This document shows positions 9,701 to 18,102 of a DNA stretch of 40,187 nucleotides, piece by piece. The position numbers and the translations under genes were made by a program. Numbering within the stretch: position 1 is the first letter of the stretch; each line of letters starts with the position of its first letter. The notes under the pieces were generated by a model. The model saw only the letters and a list, made by a program, of their open reading frames with translations, was not told the origin of the DNA and made no database searches. The DNA comes from Clostridium sp. CAG:571 (GTDB lineage Bacteria > Bacillota > Clostridia > TANB77 > CAG-508). The stretch is taken from NCBI GenBank assembly GCA_000434015.1, contig HF999503.1, positions 1 to 40,187 of the forward strand. Reading direction: 5' to 3'.

Positions 9701-11068
9701 AAAGTTTCTATAAAAGAACCGCATCCAGATGAGCAAGCTTCATTTAATAATATATTATCTATAACGCCATTTTTCATTTTTATATATTTCATATCTTGGC
9801 CACCAATGTCTACAATGCTAGTTACATCTGGTGTAAATTGTTTTGCAGCAGTATAATGTGCAATAGTTTCAATTTCATTAAGGTCAATATTTAAAGCTGT
9901 TTGAATCAGTTTTTCACCATAACCGGTTACTCCACTAAAACGTATTTTAGCGGTAGATGGTATTATTTTATATAGTTTTTTTAACATACCAATTACACTA
10001 TTTAGAGGATTTCCTTCATTGCTTCCATATAACGAATATAATAACGTTCCTAAAGAATCGATTACTACTAATTTAGTTGTTGTAGATCCTGCATCTATGC
10101 CAATAAAACAGTCTCCAGAAAAGTTTTTTAAATTTCCCTTTTTTACAGTATCTTTATCATGTCTTGTTTTAAATTCTTGATAATCAGCATCTATAGAGAA
10201 TAAAGGTTTTAAAGGCTTTGAAGTATCATCATGAGAAATTCGTAATACTTCGATTTTACTTTTTAATTTTTCTATGGTAATAGGAGTTTGATTTATAGAA
10301 TCTAAAGCTGCTCCTTTTGCCACTAGTAAATGAGCTTCTTCAGGAACTATAATTTCATCATCTGATAATTTTAGGGTTTCTATAAATCTTTGTCTTAGTT
10401 CAGATAAATAATTTAAAGGTCCTCCTAAAAATGCAACATTTCCTCTTATAGGTCTACCACATGCAAGACCACTAATAGTTTGATTAACGACTGCTTGAAA
10501 AATTGATGTAGCAATATCTTCTTTTGCAGCGCCTTCATTTAACAATGGTTGGATATCAGTTTTTGCGAACACTCCACAACGAGAAGCAATTGGATATATC
10601 ATAGTATGTTTTTTGGATAGTTCATTTAATCCGAGAAGCATCTGTATGAAGAAGTGAAGCCATTTGATCAATGAAAGCTCCAGTTCCACCAGCACATGTT
10701 CCATTCATACGTTGTTCTATTGAATTATCGAAGTATATAATTTTAGCGTCTTCTCCACCAAGTTCTATTACCACATCTGTTTGTGGAATATATTTTTCTA
10801 CAGCTCTTTTACAAGATACAACTTCTTGTATAAATGGTAAGTCTAAAAAGTTTGCTGCAGACATTGCGCCGGAACCTGTTAATGCTATTGTAAATAGATT
10901 ATCAGGGTAAGATTCAATTAATTTGTCTAATACATTACAAACTGTATTTTTTGTATCAGAAAAATGTCTTTGATAATCTCTATATATAATATTTAAATTT
11001 TCATCCATTACTATTATTTTTACTGTTGTAGAACCAACATCTAATCCTACATGTAATAAGTTATTCAT
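6745..11068 (-). CDS. Giant 2-hydroxyacyl-CoA dehydratase activase/dehydratase-related protein, read through a +1 frameshift at CGG (10633)
   Basis: One gene of 1440 aa once C10633 is skipped. Residues 1-145 (from ATG 11068, with GGAG 8 bases upstream) hold the first BadF/BcrA-type ATPase with GLDVGSTTVK (8-17) and cysteine motif NGTCAGGTG (122-130). In frame 0, CGG ATT AAA TGA stops there. After +1 the sequence runs ASGLNELSKKH, then IASRCGVFAKTDIQ, a second ATPase with IGIDAGSTTTK (about 322) and NEACSSGCGS (about 442-451), a cysteine cluster CNGCENHC...CEKG (about 610-636), a DUF2229-like part and a dehydratase D-component-like C-terminus. Known relatives are ATP- and [4Fe-4S]-dependent electron activators of 2-hydroxyacyl-CoA dehydratases; the substrate of these large fusions is unknown. 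Confidence 0.9.
10630..10636 (-). other. +1 frameshift site UCU-C-GGA in the dehydratase activase
   Basis: Reading the minus strand, TCT (10636-10634) is followed by CGG whose C is 10633. Skipping it gives TCT GGA TTA AAT, restoring ASGLNEL. The zero-frame TGA is three codons downstream (10624-10622), so almost any failure to shift ends translation at 148 aa. Confidence 0.87.
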
Positions 11069-11109
11069 ATTAAGTACTCCTTTATATATCAGTTTATAAA
11101 TCAACTATA

Positions 11110-11138
11110 ATTGTATATGTAAATGCGCTTTTTGTCAA
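11110..11138 (-). promoter_or_regulatory. Sigma-A promoter of the dehydratase activase
   Basis: On the minus strand TTGACA (11138-11133), 17-base spacer, TACAAT (11115-11110), about 42 bases before the start codon. Confidence 0.65.
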
Positions 11139-11194
11139 ACATTTAAGGATTTTAAATTATGTAAAAAGTTTTTGTTATTTAATAATTTAGAAAC

Positions 11195-11223
11195 TTTGGT
11201 TCTAAATTAGACTTGTCTATAAT
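11195..11223 (+). promoter_or_regulatory. Possible promoter of the GerMN gene
   Basis: TATAAT at 11218-11223 with a weak TTTGGT 17 bases upstream; the gene starts at 11252. Confidence 0.4.
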
Positions 11224-11251
11224 ATGATTAAATAAAAACGGGAGGGATATA

Positions 11252-11803
11252 ATGAAAAATAAGAAAAAAATAATTATAATAGTTAGTATTTTTATTGTAC
11301 TAATATGTGGAGGTATATACTTTATTTCTAATTATAAAAATAATAAAGAAATAGAAGAAATATTGCCAGAAGAAGAAATTTCAGAAGAGCAATTAAGACA
11401 AACTATAGTTTCTCTATACTATGTAAACAAAGAAACAAGAGAATTGATGCCAGAAGCGAGATTGGTAGATGTAAAACTATTAATAAATGATCCGTATTTG
11501 AAATTAATTAATTTATTGATAGAAGAACCAAAAAATTCCAACTTAAAATCTGCTATGCCTAATGGAACAACAATAAATAAAGTAGAATTAAAAGGAGATA
11601 TACTATTTGTAGATTTTTCAAAAGAGTTTATAGAAAACCATGAGGGAGGAATAGAAAATGAAAAAAATACAATATATTCTATAGTTAATACTATGACTGA
11701 ATTAACAGAAATAAATGGAATAAAAATTTTAATAGAAAATGAGGAAAATAAAAGTTTTAAAGATGAACAGATAAAATTTGATGAGATTTTTTATAAAATT
11801 TAA
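11252..11803 (+). CDS. GerMN-domain lipid- or membrane-anchored protein
   Basis: A 183-aa protein with an N-terminal membrane segment (about residues 7-26), an acidic linker and a C-terminal GerMN domain (about 50-170; segments VSLYYVNKETREL, LLIEEPKNSNLKSAMPNGT, LFVDFSKEF, SIVNTMTELTEINGIKI). GerMN domains are found in spore-germination proteins such as GerM and in other cell-envelope proteins; the exact role is unknown. ATG has GGGAGGG 8 bases upstream. It is monocistronic, with a hairpin and T-run at 11877-11908. No lipobox is obvious. Confidence 0.8.
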   Translation: MKNKKKIIIIVSIFIVLICGGIYFISNYKNNKEIEEILPEEEISEEQLRQTIVSLYYVNKETRELMPEARLVDVKLLINDPYLKLINLLIEEPKNSNLKSAMPNGTTINKVELKGDILFVDFSKEFIENHEGGIENEKNTIYSIVNTMTELTEINGIKILIENEENKSFKDEQIKFDEIFYKI

Positions 11804-11965
11804 CTATTTTAAAAATTTATATAAATTAATATATTTAAAGGCACGTTTTAGATTACATAAAAAATGCTCAACTTCTAAAAGAGAATTTATAGTATTCTCT
11901 TTTTTTTGCGAAAAATTTAATCTTTTTTCTTTTTGGTTATAATTATCAACAGTTCTATTATTCAT
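11804..11965 (-). CDS. Putative 53-aa small protein
   Basis: A minus-strand ORF starting ATG 11965 with GGAGG and a 5-base spacer (plus-strand CCTCC at 11971-11975), encoding MNNRTVDNYNQKEK...NLYKFLK, basic and charged, with no membrane segment. It ends at TAG 11806-11804, abutting the GerMN stop. A hairpin that may terminate the GerMN transcript lies inside it. The ribosome-binding site is the main support; I do not recognise a family and it could be spurious. Confidence 0.45.
   Translation of the reverse strand: MNNRTVDNYNQKEKRLNFSQKKENTINSLLEVEHFLCNLKRAFKYINLYKFLK
11877..11908 (+). terminator. Terminator of the GerMN gene
   Basis: AAAAGAGAAT, 7-base loop, ATTCTCTTTT plus T-run, about 75 bases after the GerMN stop. 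It lies within the opposite-strand 53-aa ORF. Confidence 0.6.
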
Positions 11966-11983
11966 CTGTTCCTCCTTTTTATG

Positions 11984-12013
11984 TTGATTACTTAATATAA
12001 TATATGATATAAT
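11984..12013 (+). promoter_or_regulatory. Promoter of yabB-rsmI
   Basis: TTGATT (11984-11989), 18-base spacer, TATAAT (12008-12013); the gene starts at 12047. Confidence 0.6.
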
Positions 12014-12046
12014 TCTATAAAATGTTAAAAGAAAAGAGAGAATAAA

Positions 12047-12790
12047 ATGGATATAAGACCAAATGAGAGAATTGATGATTTAGAAATAAATGGATATAAA
12101 ATAATTCAAGATCAAAGCGGTTTTTGTTTTGGAATAGATAGTGTGTTAATTTCAGATTTTGCAAAAAAAATAAAAAAGAATTCAAAAGTAATTGATTTGG
12201 GAACAGGAAGTGGAATTATTCCTACTTTATTATGTGCAAAAACATTGCTAAGAGAAGTTGTGGGAGTAGAAATACAATCAGATGTTGCAGAAATGGCAAA
12301 AAGAAGTATTAAATTAAATAATTTAGAGGATAGATTTAGAATAATTAATTGTAATGTAACAGATGTTAGTCAGTTCTTTGGAAATAATTGTTTTGATGTT
12401 GTTGTGACGAATCCGCCATATAAAAAATTAGATACAGGAAAGATAAATTTAAACGAAAAAAAATTAATTTCTAGGCATGAAATTAAAGCAAATTTAGAGG
12501 ATTTTATAAAAGTTAGTAGTAAAATTCTTAAAGATAAAGGTGAATTTTATATGGTTCATAGACCAGATAGATTAGCAGATATAATAGAATATTTAAGAAA
12601 ATATAAATTAGAACCAAAAGAATTAAGATTTGTACATCCAAATGAAAATAAAGAACCAAATATTCTTCTTTTAAAAGCAATAAAAAATGCAAGACCGTTT
12701 TTAAAAATTTTAAAACCTTTGTATGTTTATAATATGGAAGGGGAATATACAGATGAAATTTTAAAAATATATAATAAAGAGGTGAAATAA
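12047..12790 (+). CDS. yabB: tRNA1(Val) (adenine(37)-N6)-methyltransferase family protein (YabB/TrmN6-like)
   Basis: SAM-dependent N6-adenine methyltransferase; relatives modify A37 of tRNA-Val. The 247-aa protein has the SAM loop VIDLGTGSGIIP (about 48-59), an acidic ribose-binding segment GVEIQSD (73-79) and the N6-methylase motif NPPY (122-125). Its neighbours match the Bacillus order yabB-(yazA)-rsmI-abrB, which supports the assignment. ATG is preceded by AAAGAGAG. rsmI starts two bases after its stop codon ends, so the two are translationally coupled. Confidence 0.88.
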   Translation: MDIRPNERIDDLEINGYKIIQDQSGFCFGIDSVLISDFAKKIKKNSKVIDLGTGSGIIPTLLCAKTLLREVVGVEIQSDVAEMAKRSIKLNNLEDRFRIINCNVTDVSQFFGNNCFDVVVTNPPYKKLDTGKINLNEKKLISRHEIKANLEDFIKVSSKILKDKGEFYMVHRPDRLADIIEYLRKYKLEPKELRFVHPNENKEPNILLLKAIKNARPFLKILKPLYVYNMEGEYTDEILKIYNKEVK

Positions 12791-12791
12791 A

Positions 12792-13622
12792 ATGGAGGGA
12801 AAATTATATTTGGTTGCAACACCAATTGGAAATTTAGAAGATATTACATTAAGAGCAATAAAAATATTAAAAGAGGTTGATATAATAGCAGCTGAGGATA
12901 CTAGACATACATTAAAATTATTAAATCATTTAGAAATAAAAAAAACACTAATTAGTTATCATAGGCATAATGAAGATATTAAAACTAGTAATTTAATTGA
13001 AAAGTTATTAGAAGGAAAGAATATAGCATTAGTTACGGACGCAGGTACACCAGCTATTTCTGATCCAGGAGAAGAAATTGTAAAAAAGGCAATAGAAAAT
13101 AATATAAAAATAGTTCCAATACCAGGTGCTTGTGCACTAATAAATGCTTTAATAGTGTCAGGATTTTCTACAAAACAATTTTCTTTTTATGGATTCTTAC
13201 CACTTAATAAAAAATTAAGGAAGGAAAAATTTGATGAATTAAAAAAAGAAAAAAATACAATTATATTATATGAGGCTCCTCATAAATTATTAAATACACT
13301 TAATGATATATTAAAAAATATAGGAAATGTAAATATAGTATTAGCAAAAGAACTTACAAAAATACATGAAAGTTTTATAAGGGGAAGGGTTGAAGATATT
13401 ATAAGAGATATTGATAGTGTGAAAGGAGAATTTATAATTGTAATAGAACCTAATGCAACTAAAAAAGAAAGTAATGATGATATAAAAACAATAGAAGACT
13501 TATATAAATTGTATAAATTACAAGGATTAGAAAAGAAAGAAATTATAAAAAAAATAGCAAAAGATAAAAATGTAGCAAAAAATGAAATATATCAATATTT
13601 TATAGAAAAAAAGCTCCCATAA
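12792..13622 (+). CDS. rsmI: 16S rRNA (cytidine(1402)-2'-O)-methyltransferase RsmI
   Basis: Adds the 2'-O-methyl group to C1402 in the ribosomal decoding centre. The 276-aa tetrapyrrole-methylase-fold protein starts MEGKLYLVATPIGNLEDITLRA, the RsmI N-terminal signature, and contains AAEDTRHTLKLL, LVTDAGTPAISDPGEE and VPIPGACALINALIVSGF, followed by LYEAPHKLLNTL. GAGGTG lies 7 bases before the ATG and overlaps the end of yabB. It ends 11 bases before the convergent abrB. Confidence 0.95.
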   Translation: MEGKLYLVATPIGNLEDITLRAIKILKEVDIIAAEDTRHTLKLLNHLEIKKTLISYHRHNEDIKTSNLIEKLLEGKNIALVTDAGTPAISDPGEEIVKKAIENNIKIVPIPGACALINALIVSGFSTKQFSFYGFLPLNKKLRKEKFDELKKEKNTIILYEAPHKLLNTLNDILKNIGNVNIVLAKELTKIHESFIRGRVEDIIRDIDSVKGEFIIVIEPNATKKESNDDIKTIEDLYKLYKLQGLEKKEIIKKIAKDKNVAKNEIYQYFIEKKLP

Positions 13623-13633
13623 AAACGGAAGCT

Positions 13634-13888
13634 TTATTCTTTTGGACTTAAATCAGATAATTGTTTTGCACATTTACTGCAAATTAATTTATCTTTATAA
13701 TCAATTAACTTTTTTGTGTTTCCACAAAAGATACAACTTTGTTCATATTTCTTTAAGATAATTGAAGAACCATCTACATAAATTTCAATTGGATCTTTTT
13801 CAGAAATATTAAATTTATTTCTTAATTCGATAGGAATAACAACTCTACCTAATTCATCTACTCTTCTAACTATTCCTGTTGACTTCAT
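13634..13888 (-). CDS. abrB: AbrB-family transition-state regulator with C-terminal zinc-ribbon-like cysteines
   Basis: An 84-aa DNA-binding protein. The N-terminal swapped-hairpin AbrB domain MKSTGIVRRVDELGRVVIPI is nearly the Bacillus AbrB sequence, followed by EIYVDGSSIILKKY. The C-terminus has two CxxC pairs (C52/C55, C70/C73), as in clostridial AbrB forms, which may bind zinc. AbrB represses post-exponential genes before sporulation. CCCTCC on the plus strand at 13895-13900 is its ribosome-binding site. It is divergent from spmA. Confidence 0.92.
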   Translation of the reverse strand: MKSTGIVRRVDELGRVVIPIELRNKFNISEKDPIEIYVDGSSIILKKYEQSCIFCGNTKKLIDYKDKLICSKCAKQLSDLSPKE

Positions 13889-13936
13889 TATATACCCTCC
13901 TTAAAACTACATTTTTCGACAAATTTTTATATTGAT

Positions 13937-13965
13937 ATTATATCATATGCCTGTAAAAAAGGCAA
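13937..13965 (-). promoter_or_regulatory. Promoter of abrB with a small inverted repeat
   Basis: On the minus strand TTGCCT (13965-13960), 17-base spacer, TATAAT (13942-13937). TGCCT...AGGCA arms overlap the -35 and spacer and could be an operator, perhaps for autoregulation. Confidence 0.55.
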
Positions 13966-14103
13966 TAAAAAAGAATGATTTTTTACTTTTTCTGGAATTA
14001 AATGGAAAAAGCATTTAAATATCAACAGATATTTAAAAATCAAAATAGAATATTTATATGAACGCTAGAATAATATTTATAAAGCGAAAGGATGAGAAAA
14101 GGT

Positions 14104-14679
14104 ATGTTGAATATTATATGGCCTGTATTTATAATTATTTCATTTGGATATGCTATAGTGGTAGGAAATTTAGAAAATGTAAACAAATCAATATTTGATT
14201 CCGCAGAAAGTGCAGTTGAATTGTCAATTGCATTTTTAGGAACAATGTGTTTATGGAATGGATTAATGAAAATTGTACAGGAAACAACGTTAATTGATAA
14301 ACTTACAAAATTATTAAATCCTGCTATGAGATTTTTATTTCCAGAATTAAAAAAAACAAGTAAAGCAAATAAAGAAATGTCAATGAATATTATTGCTAAT
14401 ATTTTAGGATTAGGAAATGCTGCTACACCATTAGGAATTAGAGCGATGAATGAATTACAAAAAGAGAATGATGATAAAAATATATTATCAAATACTATGA
14501 TTATGTTCATAGTATTAAATACAGCATCATTACAATTAATACCTACAACTGTTATTGCAATAAGAACATCTTTAGGATCAGAAAGACCTAGTGCAGTTAT
14601 AGTTCCTATTTGGATAGCTACAATAGTAGCAGCAGTAACGGCTGTTGTTGTTACAAAAAATTTAATTAAGAAATTTTAA
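14104..14679 (+). CDS. spmA: Spore maturation protein SpmA
   Basis: Membrane protein of the nucleoside-recognition (Gate) family, made with SpmB during sporulation and needed for spore-core dehydration in relatives. The 191-aa protein starts MLNIIWPVFIIISFGYAIV and holds the family segments FLGTMCLWNGLMKI, NIIANILGLGNAATPLGI and NTASLQLIPTT. Several membrane helices. An ATG at 14092 is also in frame, but its spacing to AAAGGATG is too short, so 14104 is preferred. spmB follows after 18 bases. Confidence 0.92.
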   Translation: MLNIIWPVFIIISFGYAIVVGNLENVNKSIFDSAESAVELSIAFLGTMCLWNGLMKIVQETTLIDKLTKLLNPAMRFLFPELKKTSKANKEMSMNIIANILGLGNAATPLGIRAMNELQKENDDKNILSNTMIMFIVLNTASLQLIPTTVIAIRTSLGSERPSAVIVPIWIATIVAAVTAVVVTKNLIKKF

Positions 14680-14697
14680 TTTAAGGGGAGAAGATTT

Positions 14698-15226
14698 TTG
14701 AAGTTAATTGATTATATTTCAAATGCAGCAATTCCAATGGTAATATTAGTTATTATATTAGTAGGGGTTTCAGAAAAGAAAAAGGTATATGAATTATTTG
14801 TAGAAGGCGCAAAAGAAGGAACAAAAATAGTATTCAATATATTTCCTACTTTGTTGGGTTTATTTGTTGCAATTGGAGCATTAAGGAGTTCGGGGATATT
14901 AACAGTTATTATTAATTTTATGGGACCAGTTACAAATATATTAAAAATACCAAATGAAATAATGCCATTAGCACTATTAAGACCAATTTCAGGTAGTGCA
15001 TCAATGGCCGTTGCAACAGATATAATGAGTAATTATGGAGTAGATAGTAAAATTCGGTTTGATTGCATCTACTATTATGGGGTCAACAGAAACAACTTTT
15101 TATACAATTGCAATATACACAAGTTGCGTAAAAATTAAGAAGATAAGATTTGTATTAATTGCGGCTTTAACTGCAGATTTTGTTGGAATGATAACATCTG
15201 TATTTCTTTGGAGAATTTTGTCGTGA
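14698..15226 (+). CDS. spmB: Spore maturation protein SpmB, read through a +1 frameshift at CGG (15055)
   Basis: Partner of SpmA. The TTG start at 14698 has GGGGAG 7 bases upstream. Residues 1-119 (with FNIFPTLLGLFVAIGALRSS and LLRPISGSASMAVATDIM) end at SKI, then the frame holds CGG at 15055-15057. Skipping C15055 gives GLIASTIMGSTETTFY, the conserved SpmB core, and runs to TGA 15224-15226, for 175 aa, the usual SpmB length. Unshifted, the product ends at 15138 with an unrelated 27-residue tail. The restored part is clean to the proper C-terminus, so a pseudogene is unlikely. Confidence 0.9.
15052..15058 (+). other. +1 frameshift site AUU-C-GGU in spmB
   Basis: The zero-frame codon is CGG at 15055-15057. 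Omitting C15055 gives AAA ATT GGT TTG ATT (KIGLI). It is the only one of the four sites without a serine codon on the 5' side, which argues against a requirement for one particular P-site tRNA. Confidence 0.86.
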
Positions 15227-15234
15227 AGTTTTTC

Positions 15235-15293
15235 TTGACTTTCTTGAAAAAAGAAGGTAATATGTAATTACAATTTTTTTCTAAGAAAGTCAA
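15235..15293. repeat. Long hairpin after spmB
   Basis: TTGACTTTCTT (15235-15245) and AAGAAAGTCAA (15283-15293) are perfect arms, extended by GAAAAAA/TTTTTTC with one bulged base. T-richness follows after five bases, so it may end the spmAB transcript. Confidence 0.55.
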
Positions 15294-15409
15294 ATATGTT
15301 TTTTAAATTCTTATTATTTTTTTCTATGTATTTTATCATTCAAAAAATTCTTGAAAAATATATATCTAAAATTTCATAAAGAAAAAAATTAAATAATATG
15401 TTATTAATT

Positions 15410-15481
15410 TTGTAGAGGAAAAGTTAAATTTACTCTTTCGTGCCCCCGAAATTTAAGATATTATAATTTTTTCCTCTACAA
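15410..15481. repeat. Structured inverted repeat between spmB and rlmH
   Basis: Perfect 13-base arms TTGTAGAGGAAAA (15410-15422) and complement (15469-15481) enclose a second nested stem built from TTAAATTT...TTCG and CGAAATTTAA around a C-rich loop. It may be a bidirectional terminator or a small structured RNA. The 269-base gap 15227-15495 holds no gene. Confidence 0.5.
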
Positions 15482-15495
15482 TAAAAATATATAAA

Positions 15496-15978
15496 TTACC
15501 TATGATAAGTTTCTCCATTTAATATTTTAAAAGATCTAAATAGTTGTTCTAATAAAAATACTCGAATTAATTGATGGGGAAAAGTCATTTTAGAAAAGCA
15601 AATTTTTTCATTACAAATATTTAATAAATTTTGACTAATTCCTAAAGTACCACCAATTATAAATGTAATATTACTTTTTATGTTTAAGCTAATGTTATTT
15701 AAATGGTTTGCAAAATCTTCTGAAGAATATTGTTTACCATTTAAATCTAAGCAAATAATATAGCTATCTTTAGGAATACTAGATATTATTGCTTTTGATT
15801 CTTTATCTTTTATTGAATAAGAAATTTTATTATTTAATTTTAAAGGGACTTTTTCATCAGGGAGTTCTTGTATTTTTAAAACGCAATACTTAGATAAACG
15901 TTTACTATATTCATTTATTGCATCCCTAAAAAAAGTTTCTTTAACTTTTCCTATACATAAAATATTGATATGTAACAT
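15496..15978 (-). CDS. rlmH: 23S rRNA (pseudouridine(1915)-N3)-methyltransferase RlmH
   Basis: SPOUT-fold methyltransferase that acts on pseudouridine 1915 of helix 69 in assembled ribosomes. The 160-aa protein begins MLHINILCIGKVKE and contains YIICLDLNGKQYSSE, the knot segment FIIGGTLGIS, and the C-terminal FPHQLIRVFLLEQLFRSFKI ending in YHR. Length matches the family. It is the last gene of the murA-yycJ-rlmH operon, starting 10 bases after yycJ ends. Confidence 0.96.
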   Translation of the reverse strand: MLHINILCIGKVKETFFRDAINEYSKRLSKYCVLKIQELPDEKVPLKLNNKISYSIKDKESKAIISSIPKDSYIICLDLNGKQYSSEDFANHLNNISLNIKSNITFIIGGTLGISQNLLNICNEKICFSKMTFPHQLIRVFLLEQLFRSFKILNGETYHR

Positions 15979-15988
15979 TTTGTATCTC

Positions 15989-16780
15989 CTATGTTAAGTC
16001 TATTAAATCAGTTGGAGTAAAACGTTTTGCGACACTTAATTTAATAGAAGCTTCGTTATAATTATTTTCTAATAGAGTTTCAACAACAGTCTTATATGCA
16101 AGTTCAGGAAAGTTGTTTTCTTTACTAAGATGACCAAGCATTACTTGATTTAATCCAGTGCTTATAAGTGTACTAATAGTTTTACCTGCCATATCATTTG
16201 ATAAATGTCCGTTAGGACCAGAAATTCTCATTTTTAAGTGATATGGATATGGAGAGCATTTTAATATGTTAGTATCATAATTTGATTCTAATAATATAAA
16301 AGAACTATTTTCTAAATTTGTTAAAATCTCTGAATTCATGTGTCCAAGATCAGTTGCGATGCTTATTTTTTTGTTATTATGGCAAATATTAAAACCACAA
16401 GGATTAGCAGCATCATGAGGAATACTGAAAGGTTTTATTCGTAAATCTCCAATTTCAAAAGGTTCTTTTATTTTAAAAGTTTTTATGTTGTGAGTTTCTA
16501 TTTTATCTCTTTGGGTTGGCATTGCATCCCAAGTTTCTGTATTTGCATATACTGGTATATTGAACTTTTTTGATATTGTGCCAAGACTTTTTACGTGGTC
16601 AATATGTTCATGAGTTATAATTATTGCATCAATTTCGTCAGCCGAAACATTAATTGAAGATAAACCTTCAACAATTTTTTTGCAACTTTCACCAGTATCT
16701 ACCAAAACTTTTGTATTATCAGTTTCAACAAATAAGCTGTTACCAGTACTTCCACTATATAAACTACAAAATTTAAACAT
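15989..16780 (-). CDS. yycJ: MBL-fold metallo-hydrolase, YycJ/WalJ-like
   Basis: A 263-aa metallo-beta-lactamase-fold hydrolase. MFKFCSLYSGSTGNS is the family N-terminus, the metal motif HEHIDH is at 57-62, with later ligands in SIPHDAAN, ATDLGHM and LGHLSKENN. Bacillus YycJ/WalJ lies in the walRK region and has been linked to DNA repair and cell-wall/division coordination; the substrate here is not evident. It lies 17 bases after murA and 10 before rlmH on the same strand. Confidence 0.88.
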   Translation of the reverse strand: MFKFCSLYSGSTGNSLFVETDNTKVLVDTGESCKKIVEGLSSINVSADEIDAIIITHEHIDHVKSLGTISKKFNIPVYANTETWDAMPTQRDKIETHNIKTFKIKEPFEIGDLRIKPFSIPHDAANPCGFNICHNNKKISIATDLGHMNSEILTNLENSSFILLESNYDTNILKCSPYPYHLKMRISGPNGHLSNDMAGKTISTLISTGLNQVMLGHLSKENNFPELAYKTVVETLLENNYNEASIKLSVAKRFTPTDLIDLT

Positions 16781-16797
16781 GTTTTTTCATCCTTTGC

Positions 16798-18057
16798 TTA
16801 TTCTGTTACTCTTTTTATATTTGCACCTAATTTTCTAAACTTCTCTTCAATATTTTCATATCCACGATCAATGTGGTGTAAATTGTATAATTCTGTTTCT
16901 CCATCAGCTATAATACCTGCAATAATAAGTGCAGCACCAGCTCTTAAATCTGTAGCATATACAGGAGCTGCAGAAAGTGATTTTACACCTTCGAAAACAG
17001 CTGATTTACCTTGAGGAGTTATTTTGGCTCCCATTTTATTTAATTCGGAAGTGTATTGAAATCTAGACTCCCAGATACTTTCGTTAATAATGCTTGTTCC
17101 GTTTGCAATAGATAAACATACTCCTGCTTGTGGTTGTAAATCTGTAGGAAAACCTGGATATGGTAAAGTTTTAATAGTAGCTTTATTAGGTCTTTTATTT
17201 GTCCAGACTCTTAGTTTATCTCCATTAGCATCAACATTAGCACCCATTTCTATAATTTTGGCAGTGATAGATTCTAAATGTTTGGTGATACAATTTCTTA
17301 TTGTTATATCTCCTCTAGAAGCAACTGCTGCAAACATAAATGTTCCTGCTTCTATTTGATCTGGTACAATGCTGTAAGAAGAGTTTCCAACTAATTCTTT
17401 AACTCCATTAATTTTAATAACATCTGTACCAGCACCTCTTATGTCTGCACCCATTGTGTTTAAAAAGTTTGCTACATCTACTATGTGAGGTTCTTTTGCA
17501 GCATTATCTATAATTGTTGTACCTTCTGCAAGTACACTTGCTAACATTATATTGATTGTAGCTCCAACAGAAACAATATCCATGTAAATGGATGTTCCAG
17601 TTAATTTTTTTGCAGATGCAGATATTTTTCCTTTATTAACATCTACTACTGCACCAAGAGCTTCAAAGCCTTTTATATGTTGATCTATAGGCCTTGCTCC
17701 TAAATTACAACCACCAGGAAGACCAACTTCGGCACTTTTACATCTGCCAAGTAATGATCCTATTAAATAATAAGATGCTCTAAATTTACTTGTCATATCT
17801 AGAGGGGCTTTAGCACAACAAATATTTCTTGTGTCTATAGTAATTTCATTTGGACTTTTCCAATCTATTTTAGCTCCAAGTTTTTCTAATATTTCACATG
17901 ATATTTTTACATCACTAATATTAGGTAAATTATCTATTGTACAAATACCATTTATTAATAAAGTAGCAGGAAGTATTGCTACAGCTGCATTTTTTGCTCC
18001 ACTTATTATTACATCACCCTTTAGACGAGTGTTTCCTTTTATTATTAACTTTTCCAA
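16798..18057 (-). CDS. murA: UDP-N-acetylglucosamine 1-carboxyvinyltransferase MurA
   Basis: First committed step of peptidoglycan synthesis: transfers enolpyruvate from PEP to UDP-GlcNAc. The 419-aa protein has SGAKNAAVAILPATLL and LPGGCNLGARPIDQH, with the catalytic cysteine at residue 117, as in fosfomycin-sensitive MurA. The frame also offers ATG at 18063 and TTG at 18072. I prefer TTG 18057, because GGGGG (18070-18066) is 8 bases upstream and the result MEKLIIKGN is the family N-terminus. First gene of murA-yycJ-rlmH. Confidence 0.95.
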   Translation of the reverse strand: MEKLIIKGNTRLKGDVIISGAKNAAVAILPATLLINGICTIDNLPNISDVKISCEILEKLGAKIDWKSPNEITIDTRNICCAKAPLDMTSKFRASYYLIGSLLGRCKSAEVGLPGGCNLGARPIDQHIKGFEALGAVVDVNKGKISASAKKLTGTSIYMDIVSVGATINIMLASVLAEGTTIIDNAAKEPHIVDVANFLNTMGADIRGAGTDVIKINGVKELVGNSSYSIVPDQIEAGTFMFAAVASRGDITIRNCITKHLESITAKIIEMGANVDANGDKLRVWTNKRPNKATIKTLPYPGFPTDLQPQAGVCLSIANGTSIINESIWESRFQYTSELNKMGAKITPQGKSAVFEGVKSLSAAPVYATDLRAGAALIIAGIIADGETELYNLHHIDRGYENIEEKFRKLGANIKRVTE

Positions 18058-18102
18058 AGTCATAACCCCCAAAAATCCAATTTATAATATTAATTCTTAT
18101 AA

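Noticed and set aside
6745..10704. Separate gene starting with ATG at 10704
   Set aside because: Its first 24 residues (MEHVLVELEL...) are an out-of-frame reading of the upstream ATPase segment; no ribosome-binding site; family homology starts only after the CGG site.
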